From: Roseivivax sp. GX 12232
GTDB taxonomy: Bacteria > Pseudomonadota > Alphaproteobacteria > Rhodobacterales > Rhodobacteraceae
Direction of reading: 5' to 3'
Assembly (NCBI RefSeq): GCF_021272185.1
Contig: NZ_JAJSEC010000005.1
Span: 186,001 to 250,000 of the forward strand
Length of the DNA stretch: 64,000 nt
Part shown: positions 17,111 through 24,808 of the stretch, piece by piece
Layout of the letters: each line of letters begins with the position of its first letter
Position numbering within the stretch: the stretch's first letter is position 1
Position numbers and translations under genes: made by a program
The notes under the pieces: generated by a model
Databases searched by the model: none
What the model saw: only the letters and a program-made list of their open reading frames with translations
Told to the model about the DNA's origin: nothing

Positions 17111-17416
17111 ATGAGTTTCACGGACCTGCACGACAAAGCCGACCAGGTCGCCGAGCGGCTGAACCTCATGGCCAACGCCAAGCGGCTGTTGATCCTGTGC
17201 CGCCTGGCCGAGGGCGAGGCCTCGGTCGGCGAGTTGCAGCAGCACGTCGACCTCAGCCAGTCGGCGCTGAGCCAGCATCTCGCCAAGCTGCGCGCCGCCG
17301 AGATCGTCGCCACCCGCCGCGAATCGCAGACCATCTACTACCGCCTCGCCGACCCCGAGACCGAACAGATGATGGCCGCCCTCTACGAGGTCTTCTGCGG
17401 GCCCGCGAAGCGGTAA
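17111..17416 (+). CDS. SqrR/BigR-like persulfide-sensing ArsR repressor
   Basis: 101 residues from ATG 17111 (a GTG nine bases earlier is also possible). ArsR winged helix: LMANAKRLLILCRLAEGE, then DLSQSALSQHLAKLRAAEI. There are exactly two cysteines, Cys30 in the first and Cys96 in EVFCGPAKR, a spacing of 66 residues. The sulfide sensors SqrR (Cys41/Cys107) and BigR (Cys42/Cys108) have the same spacing and form a tetrasulfide link when exposed to persulfides. It is divergent from the YeeE-YeeE-MBL-rhodanese-SulP operon, its evident target. Confidence 0.92.
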   Translation: MSFTDLHDKADQVAERLNLMANAKRLLILCRLAEGEASVGELQQHVDLSQSALSQHLAKLRAAEIVATRRESQTIYYRLADPETEQMMAALYEVFCGPAKR

Positions 17417-17481
17417 GGGTGCGACCTAAAGGGCCCGGGGCCCGCCGTCCTCTCCGTCCCGAAGACCCAGCAAAGCCCCCC

Positions 17482-19323
17482 TCACGCCACCCCGCGGTCC
17501 GCGTAGAGCGACTCGATCTCGGCGCCGTAGCGGTCGGTGATCTTGCCGCGGCGGACCTTCATCGTGGCGGTCACCTCGCCGTCGTCGTGGTCGAGCTCCT
17601 TGGGCAGAAGCCAGACGCGCTTGACCTGTTCGACCCGGGCGAGCAGCGCGTTCTGCCGCGCGACCTCGGCGTCGATCAGCCCTGCGACGCGCGGGTTCTC
17701 GGCGAGCGAGCGGAAGGTCGTATAGGCGATGCCCTGCCCCTCGGCCCAGAGCCGCGTGGTGTCGGCGTCGAGCTGCACCAGCGCGGTCACATAGGGCCGC
17801 CGGTCGGCGATCACGATGCATTCCTTGATGTAGGGCGAGGCCTTCATGGTGTTCTCGATCAGCGAGGGCGCGAGGTTCTTGCCCGCCGCGTTGATCATGA
17901 TGTCCTTCTTGCGGTCGACGATGGAGATCGAGCCGTCGGGCGCCTCCTCGGCGATGTCGCCGGTGTGCAGCCAGCCCCCGGCCAGGGTCTCGGCGCTGGC
18001 CTCGGGGTTGGCGTAATAGCCTTTGAAGACGATGCCGCCGCGGATCAGCAGCTCGCCATCCTCGGCGATGCGATGGCTGACGCCCTCGGGGAAGAAGCCG
18101 CAGCGGCCCGCGCTTTCGCCCCAGTCGGGCTGGATCGAGGCCGCGCCCGAGGTCTCGGACATGCCCCAGGCCTCGCGGAGGTTGATGCCGATGCCGCGCA
18201 GGAAGACCAGGAGATCCGCCGAGATCGGCGCCGCCGCGGTGATCGCGAAGGTGCAGCGGCCAAGCCCGAGGTAGCTGCGGATGTGACGGTAGACCAGCGC
18301 GTCCCAGAACCCATCCGCCAGACGCTGGCCAAAACTCCGCCGGCTGCGCGGCGTGCCCGCGCGGGCGGGGATCCGCGCCAGTGCCTTGAGCGTCAGCGCC
18401 CGGCGCAGCGGCGCGGCGGTCTGGGCCTGCACCATGACCCCGGCCTGCATCTTCTCCCAGATGCGGGGCACGCCGAAGAAGATCTGCGGGGCCGCATCGC
18501 GCAGATCGGCGGTGATGGTGCGCAGGCTCTCGCCGAAGTTCATCACGTGCTGGCCCGAGAGCGCGTTGGTCACCGTGACGTTCTGCTCGGCGATATGGCA
18601 AAGCGGCAGGTAGCTCAGGATGTTGGTGCCGGGCGGGTAGTCCCCGAAGAAGCCGGTCGCCAGGCAGGCGCTGGCGTGCAGGTTGGCGTGGCTGATCTCG
18701 GCGGCCTTGGGCGGACCGGTGGAGCCCGAGGTGAAGACCATCATGGCGGTGTCCTCGGGCCGCAGCGCGGCAAGCCGCGCGTCGATCTCGGGCCCCTGCG
18801 CGGCAAGCGCCGCCTGCCCTTGCGCCAGCAACTCGTCGAAGGAGAGCGCGCCCAGGTAGCTTTCCGCCTGCAGCCCCCGGGGGTCGAAGACGATCAGCCG
18901 GCGCAGCTTCGGCAGCCGCGCGCCCAGCTCGGCGATCTTGTCGAACTGCTCCTGGTCCTCGATGAAGAGGACCTCGGTGTCCGAGGCGTTTACCAGGTGG
19001 TCGATCTCGGCGGCGGGGCTGGTGGGATACATGCCCACGGTCACCCCGCCGGCCGCCTGGATGCCGAACTGGGCCAGGACCCATTCGCGGCGGTTCTCCG
19101 ACAGGATGCCGAGATGCGTGCCCGGCGCCACGCCCAGCGCGATCAGCCCCGCGGCCAGGGCGCGGGTGGTGGCCTGCAGCTCCGCCCAGGTGAGCTCCTG
19201 CCAGATGCCGTGGCGCTTCTGGCGCATGGCGACGCCCGCGGGGTCGCTGGCGGCATGTTCGGCGATCAGCGCGACCTGGGTGCGGAAGCCCTTGGCGGCG
19301 AAGGTGCGGGGATCATAGGCCAT
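17482..19323 (-). CDS. AMP-binding long-chain acyl-CoA synthetase-like ligase
   Basis: 613 residues. The adenylate-forming signature is MMVFTSGSTGPPKAAEISHA, followed by AWGMSETSGAASI and GWLHTGDIAEEAPDGS, then DRKKDIMINAAGKNLAP. The length and the VPRIWEKMQAGV segment match the FadD15/long-chain ligase group. It is 7 nt downstream of livF, the end of a liv-type operon. This arrangement is common in Rhodobacteraceae and suggests that the imported substrate is a carboxylic acid activated to a CoA thioester rather than an amino acid. Confidence 0.92.
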   Translation of the reverse strand: MAYDPRTFAAKGFRTQVALIAEHAASDPAGVAMRQKRHGIWQELTWAELQATTRALAAGLIALGVAPGTHLGILSENRREWVLAQFGIQAAGGVTVGMYPTSPAAEIDHLVNASDTEVLFIEDQEQFDKIAELGARLPKLRRLIVFDPRGLQAESYLGALSFDELLAQGQAALAAQGPEIDARLAALRPEDTAMMVFTSGSTGPPKAAEISHANLHASACLATGFFGDYPPGTNILSYLPLCHIAEQNVTVTNALSGQHVMNFGESLRTITADLRDAAPQIFFGVPRIWEKMQAGVMVQAQTAAPLRRALTLKALARIPARAGTPRSRRSFGQRLADGFWDALVYRHIRSYLGLGRCTFAITAAAPISADLLVFLRGIGINLREAWGMSETSGAASIQPDWGESAGRCGFFPEGVSHRIAEDGELLIRGGIVFKGYYANPEASAETLAGGWLHTGDIAEEAPDGSISIVDRKKDIMINAAGKNLAPSLIENTMKASPYIKECIVIADRRPYVTALVQLDADTTRLWAEGQGIAYTTFRSLAENPRVAGLIDAEVARQNALLARVEQVKRVWLLPKELDHDDGEVTATMKVRRGKITDRYGAEIESLYADRGVA

Positions 19324-19330
19324 GGCGCCC

Positions 19331-20125
19331 TCAGCTCAGCCAGCGCTTGCGGCGCTTGTAGTGTTTCACGTCGCGAAAGCTGTCGCGGGCGCTGCCCTCG
19401 GTCGCGACACCGAGGTAGAAGCTGCGGATGTCCTTGTCGTCGCGCAGCTTGGAGACCGGGCCCTCCATGACGATCTGGCCGCTTTCCATGATGTAGCCGT
19501 AGTCCGCGACCGAGAAGGCAACCCCGGCGTTCTGCTCGACCAGCAGGATCGAGACGCCGTCCTCGGCATTGAGCCGGCGCACCGTGTCGAAGATCTCGGC
19601 GACGATCTTCGGCGCGAGGCCCAGCGAGGGTTCGTCCATCAGGATCATCGAGGGCCGCGCGATCATCGCCCGCCCGAAGGCCAGCATCTGCTGCTCGCCG
19701 CCCGAGAGATAACCCGCGATCTGGCCGCGCCGCTCCTTCAGGCGGGGAAAGAAGGCATAGACCTTGTCGTAATCGGGCCGGAGGTCGCGCCCGCGCAGGG
19801 CGTAGGCGGCGGCGACCAGATTGTCCTCCACCGTCATCTCGGTGAAGATCCGCCGCCCCTCGCGGACGTGGAAGAGCCCGCGCTGCACCAGCCGGTCGGG
19901 CGCGATGCGGAAGACGTCCTCGCCGCGAAAGGTGATCCGCCCTTCGCCGACATGGCCGTTCTCCAGGCCCAGAAGGTTCGAGGCCGCCTTCAGCGTCGTC
20001 GACTTGCCCGCGCCATTGGTACCGAGAAGGGTCACGATCCGGCCCTCGGGCACCTCCAGCGACAGGCCCCGAAGGGCCTGCACGGTGTGGTGATAGGTGA
20101 CCTCGATGTTCTCGATGCTCAGCAT
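19331..20125 (-). CDS. livF: Branched-chain amino acid-type ABC transporter ATPase, LivF
   Basis: 264 residues. Walker A is GTNGAGKSTTLKAA, the ABC signature LSGGEQQMLAFGRAM, Walker B SMILMDEPSLGLAP. LivF-type rather than LivG because of its VQALRGLSLEVPEGRIVTLL start and short helical insertion. A C-terminal extension of about 30 residues (SFYLGVATEGSARDSFRDVK onward) is rich in basic residues and is a feature of liv clusters with an AMP ligase. It pairs with the second ATPase at 23450-24211. Confidence 0.93.
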   Translation of the reverse strand: MLSIENIEVTYHHTVQALRGLSLEVPEGRIVTLLGTNGAGKSTTLKAASNLLGLENGHVGEGRITFRGEDVFRIAPDRLVQRGLFHVREGRRIFTEMTVEDNLVAAAYALRGRDLRPDYDKVYAFFPRLKERRGQIAGYLSGGEQQMLAFGRAMIARPSMILMDEPSLGLAPKIVAEIFDTVRRLNAEDGVSILLVEQNAGVAFSVADYGYIMESGQIVMEGPVSKLRDDKDIRSFYLGVATEGSARDSFRDVKHYKRRKRWLS

Positions 20126-20141
20126 GGCGCGGGGCCGGGGC

Positions 20142-21350
20142 TCAGACCGTGAACCAGTCCGAGCTGGGCGTGAAGAGCCCGCTTTCGGCGCCGTAGGTAT
20201 AGACCCGCCCGGTGCCGATCTTGTTGCCCTCGAGGCTGATCGGCCCGCCGAAATAGCCGCCCATGTCCCAGTCGCGGATCGCGGCGAGGCTTTCGGCGGC
20301 GTTGTCGGCGGTGAGCGGCAGGTCCTTTTCGGCGGTGTCGCGCAGCGCCCTCACGACGATCTCGATGGCGCACATGGTCTGGATCGTCCAGGTCGGCATG
20401 TAGGTCTCGAGCGGGGTGCCCGCGAACATCTCCTTGGACATCTCGGCGAAGGTCTCGTAGCGCGGCGCGCCCTCGCGGTCGTAGAAATAGCGGTAGGGCA
20501 TGACGCCCTGGTAGCCCTCGAGGAAAGGCCCGGCCTCGGCGGTCACGCGGTCGGCGATGATCTTCTCCATGCCCCAGAAGGTGCCCATGAACTTGGTCGG
20601 CAGGCCGAACTGCCGCGCGCCGCCGATGAGCTGCGGCCAGACGCCGGTGACATAGCCCTGCAGCAGGCAGTATTCGGCGCCCGACTGCGCGAGCTTGGTC
20701 ACATGGGTCGGGATGTCGGCGCCCTGCGCCTTGGTGCTTTCCTCCAGCACCACTTTCAGGCCCAGCTCCTCGGCTCGGGCCTTGCCATGGGCGATCGGGT
20801 CGCGGCCGAACTCGGTGTTGGAATAGATGAAGGCGACGCTCGAGCCGCCCTCGTTGGCGATGTTCTGCAACAGGATGTCGAACTGGTCCTCGTAGGAGGG
20901 CCCGGCGAGGAACTGGTAGGGGTTGGTCTCGGGGTTGGCGAGCTCCGAGGCGAAGGAGGTCGAGCCCATGAGCCGCGCCTGGTCGCCGCGCAGCTCGGGC
21001 GCCACCAGCTTCATGAAGCCGGTGCTGTCGCCGAAATAGGCCACCAGCGCCTCGCCCTCGGTCGCCAGCGCGCGCTGGTAGTTGGCCAGGGCGTTCTGCG
21101 GCACGTAGCCGGAATCCTCGGTCAGGAAGCGGATCGGCACGCCGCCGATGCCGCCCTCCTCGTTGATCAGCCGCTGCGCCATGGCAAAGGCGGGGGCCAC
21201 CAGCTGCCCGGCGGTGGCGAAGGGGCCGGTCAGCGGCAGCGAGGCGCCGAAGACATATTCGGCGGGCTGCGCCTTCAGGAGGCTCGGCGCCCCGATCACC
21301 GCCGAGGCGGCGGCGGAGCGCTTGAGGAAGCTGCGGCGGTTCATGGTCAT
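20142..21350 (-). CDS. livK: Periplasmic substrate-binding protein of the Liv-type importer
   Basis: 402 residues. The N-terminus is a Tat signal (NRRSFLKRSAAASAVIG), so the protein is exported folded. The mature part is a type I periplasmic-binding fold of the Leu/Ile/Val family (VFGASLPLTGPFATAGQLVA at the start). It sits between livM and livF in the operon. The ligand is likely an organic or fatty/aromatic acid, given the downstream CoA ligase. Confidence 0.92.
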   Translation of the reverse strand: MTMNRRSFLKRSAAASAVIGAPSLLKAQPAEYVFGASLPLTGPFATAGQLVAPAFAMAQRLINEEGGIGGVPIRFLTEDSGYVPQNALANYQRALATEGEALVAYFGDSTGFMKLVAPELRGDQARLMGSTSFASELANPETNPYQFLAGPSYEDQFDILLQNIANEGGSSVAFIYSNTEFGRDPIAHGKARAEELGLKVVLEESTKAQGADIPTHVTKLAQSGAEYCLLQGYVTGVWPQLIGGARQFGLPTKFMGTFWGMEKIIADRVTAEAGPFLEGYQGVMPYRYFYDREGAPRYETFAEMSKEMFAGTPLETYMPTWTIQTMCAIEIVVRALRDTAEKDLPLTADNAAESLAAIRDWDMGGYFGGPISLEGNKIGTGRVYTYGAESGLFTPSSDWFTV

Positions 21351-21375
21351 GGTGTCTCCTCCCTGAGACGGTGGG

Positions 21376-22449
21376 TTATCCGCGGGCGAAGGGCCAGCGA
21401 TTGAGCGACCGCAGCCATCGGTCCACGATCTGGGCGATGCCGAGCGGTTCGAACATGAGGAAGAGGATGATCAGCGCACCGAAGACGATCTCCTGCACCG
21501 GGGCACGCAGGGCTGCGACATCGGCGCTGCCGCCGGCAATGGCCCCGAAGCTGTATTTCAGCAACTCCGGCACCATGACGATGATCACCACTCCGAAGAC
21601 CGGCCCCATGGTGCGGCCCATGCCGCCCACGATCAGCGCCGCGACCAGCTGGAGCGACAGCGCCAGTTCGAACTGTTCGGGCAGGATGCGGGCGTAGAAA
21701 TAGGCGAAGAGCGCCCCGGCGAGCCCGCAGCAGGCGGCCGAGACGGCGAAGCTCAGGAGCTTGTAGCGCAGAAGCGAGATGCCCAGCACCTCGGCGGAAT
21801 AATCGCGTTCGCGGATCGCGATGAAGGCCCGCCCGACGCGGGTGCGGAAGAGGTTCTGCACCAGGAGGATCGTGGCGAAGCCGAGGCCCGCGATCAGCGC
21901 GAACATCTCGCGCTGGCTGTCGAGCCGCCAGCCGAGGATGTTGGCCTCGGGCGTGTTAATCCCGTTGAAGCCGCCGGTGAAAGGCGCCATGGCATCAAGC
22001 TCGATCAGGAAGATCACGATGAAATTCGCGCTGAGCGTCGCCACCGCGAGGTAGAGCCCCTTCACCCGGAGCGAGGGCAGCCCGACCACGAGCCCCACCA
22101 GCGCCGCGACCGCCACCGCCAGAGGGATCGCCAGAAGCGGCATCACCCCCTCTGGCAGGCCCCAGGCCGCGAAGAGCCGATGCAAGAGCGGCACCGCATA
22201 GGCGCCGATGGCGATGAAGGCCGCATGGCCCAGCGACAGAAGCCCGGTGTAACCGATCACCACGTTGAGCCCGATCACCGCGATCAGCATGATGCCCATC
22301 TGCGCCGCGACCAGGATGATGTAGTCATTGGCCACGAAAGGCAGCGCGGCGGCGAGCGCCGCCGCCCCGAAGACGAAGCCCCGCCGGTAGGGGTTGTCGA
22401 GGATGCGCTCGTCGGCGGCGTAGCTGGCCTTGAGGTTGCCGTTGATCAT
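21376..22449 (-). CDS. livM: ABC permease, LivM type
   Basis: 357 residues from ATG 22449 (MINGNLKASYAADERILDNP), which overlaps the livH stop by ATGA. The family signature is clear (NVVIGYTGLLSLGHAAFIAI, later GRAFIAIRERDYSAEVLGI). A longer open frame to 23268 is a shadow of livH. Eight to ten helices; forms the membrane channel with LivH. Confidence 0.94.
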   Translation of the reverse strand: MINGNLKASYAADERILDNPYRRGFVFGAAALAAALPFVANDYIILVAAQMGIMLIAVIGLNVVIGYTGLLSLGHAAFIAIGAYAVPLLHRLFAAWGLPEGVMPLLAIPLAVAVAALVGLVVGLPSLRVKGLYLAVATLSANFIVIFLIELDAMAPFTGGFNGINTPEANILGWRLDSQREMFALIAGLGFATILLVQNLFRTRVGRAFIAIRERDYSAEVLGISLLRYKLLSFAVSAACCGLAGALFAYFYARILPEQFELALSLQLVAALIVGGMGRTMGPVFGVVIIVMVPELLKYSFGAIAGGSADVAALRAPVQEIVFGALIILFLMFEPLGIAQIVDRWLRSLNRWPFARG

Positions 22450-23450
22450 ATCCGCTCGACCTCTTTCTGGCCGAGCAGCCCGTGCGGGCGGATCAGGATC
22501 ACCACCAGGACCGCGATATAGGGCACCACCTCGGCCCATTCGCCGCCGAGCTGCCATTGCGCCATGGCCTCGAGCACGCCGACCGCCAGGGCCGCGATGA
22601 AGACCCCGACGTAGCTGTCGAGCCCGCCCATGAGCACGATCGCCAGGACCGAGAAACCGAAAAGCCCGAGCGAGGGCGAGACCCCGTTGCGCGTCGCCAG
22701 GATCGCCCCCGCGATGGCGCCGGTGGTCGCCGCCAGCACCCAGGCATGGCCGAAGACCGCGGGCACCGAGATGCCCATGGAATAGGCCGTCTGCTGGTCC
22801 TCGGCGGTGGCCCGGATCGCCACCCCGCCGCGCGAATAGCGCACCCAGAGCACGATGCCCGAGAACAGGATCACCGCGATGGCCGCGTTCACCAGGTCCG
22901 CGCCGAAGAGGAAGACCATGCTGCCGAAAAGCTCGAAGCGGATCGGCGCATTGGGCGCGATATGCGGCACGAAGGCGGCATCGGCGGTCCAGATCAGCCC
23001 CTTGGCGCCCGAGAGCACCGAGACGAGCCCCACGGTGATCATGATCATCGCGAAGGCCGACTGCCCGATCATCGGCCGCATCAGCGCCCGTTCGATCACC
23101 CGGCCCAGCACCGCGCAGGCCAGGATCGAGCCGAGGATGCCCAGGACGATGCGCGGCAGGTTCGACAGCCAGTCGAGCACCGTCGCCCGGGGCGAGAACA
23201 TCTCGGCCTCGGCCCGCGCCGCGAGAAGCCAGGAGGGCTCCCATTTGGCGAGCCAGCCGGGCGCCCATTCGAGCCCCGGCAGGAGCACCGCGAAGGTGTA
23301 GTAGAAATAGGCCCCGAACATGATCAGGTAGCCATGGGCGAAGTTCACCACCCGGGTCGCCTTGTAGACGCTGACGATCCCCACCGCGATCAGCGAATAG
23401 ATCGTGCCGGCCAGAAGCCCGTTCAGCGCGAACTGGATGAACTGCCCCAT
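22446..23450 (-). CDS. livH: ABC permease, LivH type
   Basis: 334 residues. It starts FIQFALNGLLAGTIYSLIAV, typical of LivH, and carries RATAEDQQTAYSMGI in the cytoplasmic coupling loop. Overlaps livG by one base and livM by four, showing tight translational coupling in the livGHMKF-ligase operon. Confidence 0.94.
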   Translation of the reverse strand: MGQFIQFALNGLLAGTIYSLIAVGIVSVYKATRVVNFAHGYLIMFGAYFYYTFAVLLPGLEWAPGWLAKWEPSWLLAARAEAEMFSPRATVLDWLSNLPRIVLGILGSILACAVLGRVIERALMRPMIGQSAFAMIMITVGLVSVLSGAKGLIWTADAAFVPHIAPNAPIRFELFGSMVFLFGADLVNAAIAVILFSGIVLWVRYSRGGVAIRATAEDQQTAYSMGISVPAVFGHAWVLAATTGAIAGAILATRNGVSPSLGLFGFSVLAIVLMGGLDSYVGVFIAALAVGVLEAMAQWQLGGEWAEVVPYIAVLVVILIRPHGLLGQKEVERI

Positions 23451-24211
23451 CAGACCGCCTGCCCCAGGTAGGCCTCGATCACCGCGGGGGTGGCCGAGAC
23501 CTCCGCCGGGCTGCCCTCGGCGATCTGGTGGCCGAAGTTCAGCACCACGATCCGCGCGCAGATATCCATGACCATATGCATGTCGTGCTCCACCAGGAGG
23601 ATGGTGGTGCCGAACTCCTGCTGCACATCGAGGATGAAGCGCGCCATGTCGCCGGTCTCCTCGCGGTTCATGCCGGCGACCGGCTCGTCGAGCAGCAGCA
23701 CCTTCGGCCGCATCGCCAGCGCCCGCGCCAATTCCACGCGTTTCTGCAGGCCATAGGGCAGCATGGTGATCGGCAATTTGCGGATATGGTCGATCTCGAG
23801 GAAATCGATGACCCGTTCCTCGATTTCGGCGCGAAAGGCCAGTTCCTCGCGTTGGGCGGTGCCGAAATAGCCCAGCGCCGACCAGATCCCCGATCTGAGC
23901 CGGGTGTGGCCGCCGAGCTTGATGTTGTCGAGCACGGTCATCCCGCGAAAGAGCGCGATGTTCTGGAAGGTCCGCGCGATCCCGAGCGCCGCCCGCCGGT
24001 CCGGCGGCGCCTTGGTGATGTCCTCGCCGTCAAGCAGGACCTGCCCCCGGGAGGGCGCGTAGAACCCCGATATCGCATTGAAAAGAGAGGTCTTTCCCGC
24101 CCCGTTCGGCCCGATCACCCCGGTGATCTCGCCCGCGCGCGCGGTGAAGCCGACGCCCTGCAGCGCCTTGATGCCCCCGAAGGACAGATGCAGATCACGA
24201 ACCTCGAGCAA
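23450..24211 (-). CDS. livG: Branched-chain amino acid-type ABC transporter ATPase, LivG
   Basis: 253 residues. Walker A GPNGAGKTSLFNAISGFY, signature region QKRVELARALAMRPKVLLLD, Walker B ending LLLDEPVAGMN, and the LivG hallmark GIARTFQNIALFRGMTVLDN. First gene of the operon; its upstream spacer (24212-24514) carries an unusual G-rich block. Confidence 0.94.
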   Translation of the reverse strand: MLEVRDLHLSFGGIKALQGVGFTARAGEITGVIGPNGAGKTSLFNAISGFYAPSRGQVLLDGEDITKAPPDRRAALGIARTFQNIALFRGMTVLDNIKLGGHTRLRSGIWSALGYFGTAQREELAFRAEIEERVIDFLEIDHIRKLPITMLPYGLQKRVELARALAMRPKVLLLDEPVAGMNREETGDMARFILDVQQEFGTTILLVEHDMHMVMDICARIVVLNFGHQIAEGSPAEVSATPAVIEAYLGQAV

Positions 24212-24514
24212 TGCCCGGGCACCTCCCCGTGACGGCGCTTGTTCTGGTTCTGCGCGCCGCTTCGGGGAAGTGTAGTGAGGCCATTATCCTGCGTCCAGCG
24301 CGGGGTTATTGGAGATGCGGGTTTATGGGGTGGTGTGGGGTTTGGGAATGGGTGGAAGCGGGAATTGCGGGGAGAATTGGGTGCGAGTGAGGGGGATTGT
24401 TTGCGGGTGGAATGGGGGACAGGCGGAAATCCAACTCTGAGAGTTTGTCAGACTATGTTTCACAGCGCGCATTGCAGCCGTCTTGCGCCTCCACAGGGGC
24501 GACTAGACCAACTT
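24212..24514. other. Non-coding upstream region of the liv operon
   Basis: About 300 bases with unusually T- and G-rich composition compared with neighbours. It should hold the livG promoter, but no convincing -35/-10 pair stands out. A run of five G-tracts at 24319-24352 is described separately. No coding pattern is seen on either strand. Confidence 0.6.
24319..24352 (+). repeat. Putative G-quadruplex motif
   Basis: Five G-tracts (3, 4, 4, 3 and 3 G) separated by loops of 3 to 6 nt lie on the plus strand about 110 bp upstream of the livG start. The sequence satisfies the usual intramolecular G4 rule. A regulatory effect on liv transcription is possible but not shown. Confidence 0.5.
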
Positions 24515-24733
24515 TCAATTCAGGCTCGCCAACTTCAAAAGCTTGGAAATTGCATTCCGGTCCCCTCCCAGAAAATCTGGCTCCGCCAGATAGTCGTGCA
24601 GGTCGCTACCGCAGATCCCGCTCCACGCCAACCTGACCTTCACCTCGCCCAAGGCGGGCTCTGGGCCTGAAATATCATCGACACGACATCCTCCACGCCA
24701 AGCCAACGCGCGCCCTTCAGTTCTTGCCTCCAC
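24515..24733 (-). pseudogene. 5' remnant of a zinc alcohol/butanediol dehydrogenase gene
   Basis: The minus-strand reading frame from GTG 24733 encodes RALAWRGGCRVDDISGPEPA and then GEVKVRLAWSGICGSDLHDY. This is the unmistakable N-terminus of zinc-dependent medium-chain dehydrogenases of the 2,3-butanediol dehydrogenase type, including the first zinc cysteine (GICGSD). Similarity stops after about 55 residues (near AEPDF) and the frame ends at 24515; the remaining 290 or so residues are missing. It lies downstream of the FMO gene in the same direction, so it was probably the last gene of an AcoR-controlled operon before a deletion. Confidence 0.75.
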
Positions 24734-24808
24734 TGTCAGAAAAAGACGCGCCCGGCGGGAGGAGATGCCGGGCGCGCGGCGCGGACCTGACGGCGCGCCG
24801 TCAGGGCA

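Noticed and set aside
17197-19470. 757-codon plus-strand open frame
   Set aside because: Antisense to the acyl-CoA synthetase; composition is that of a shadow frame.
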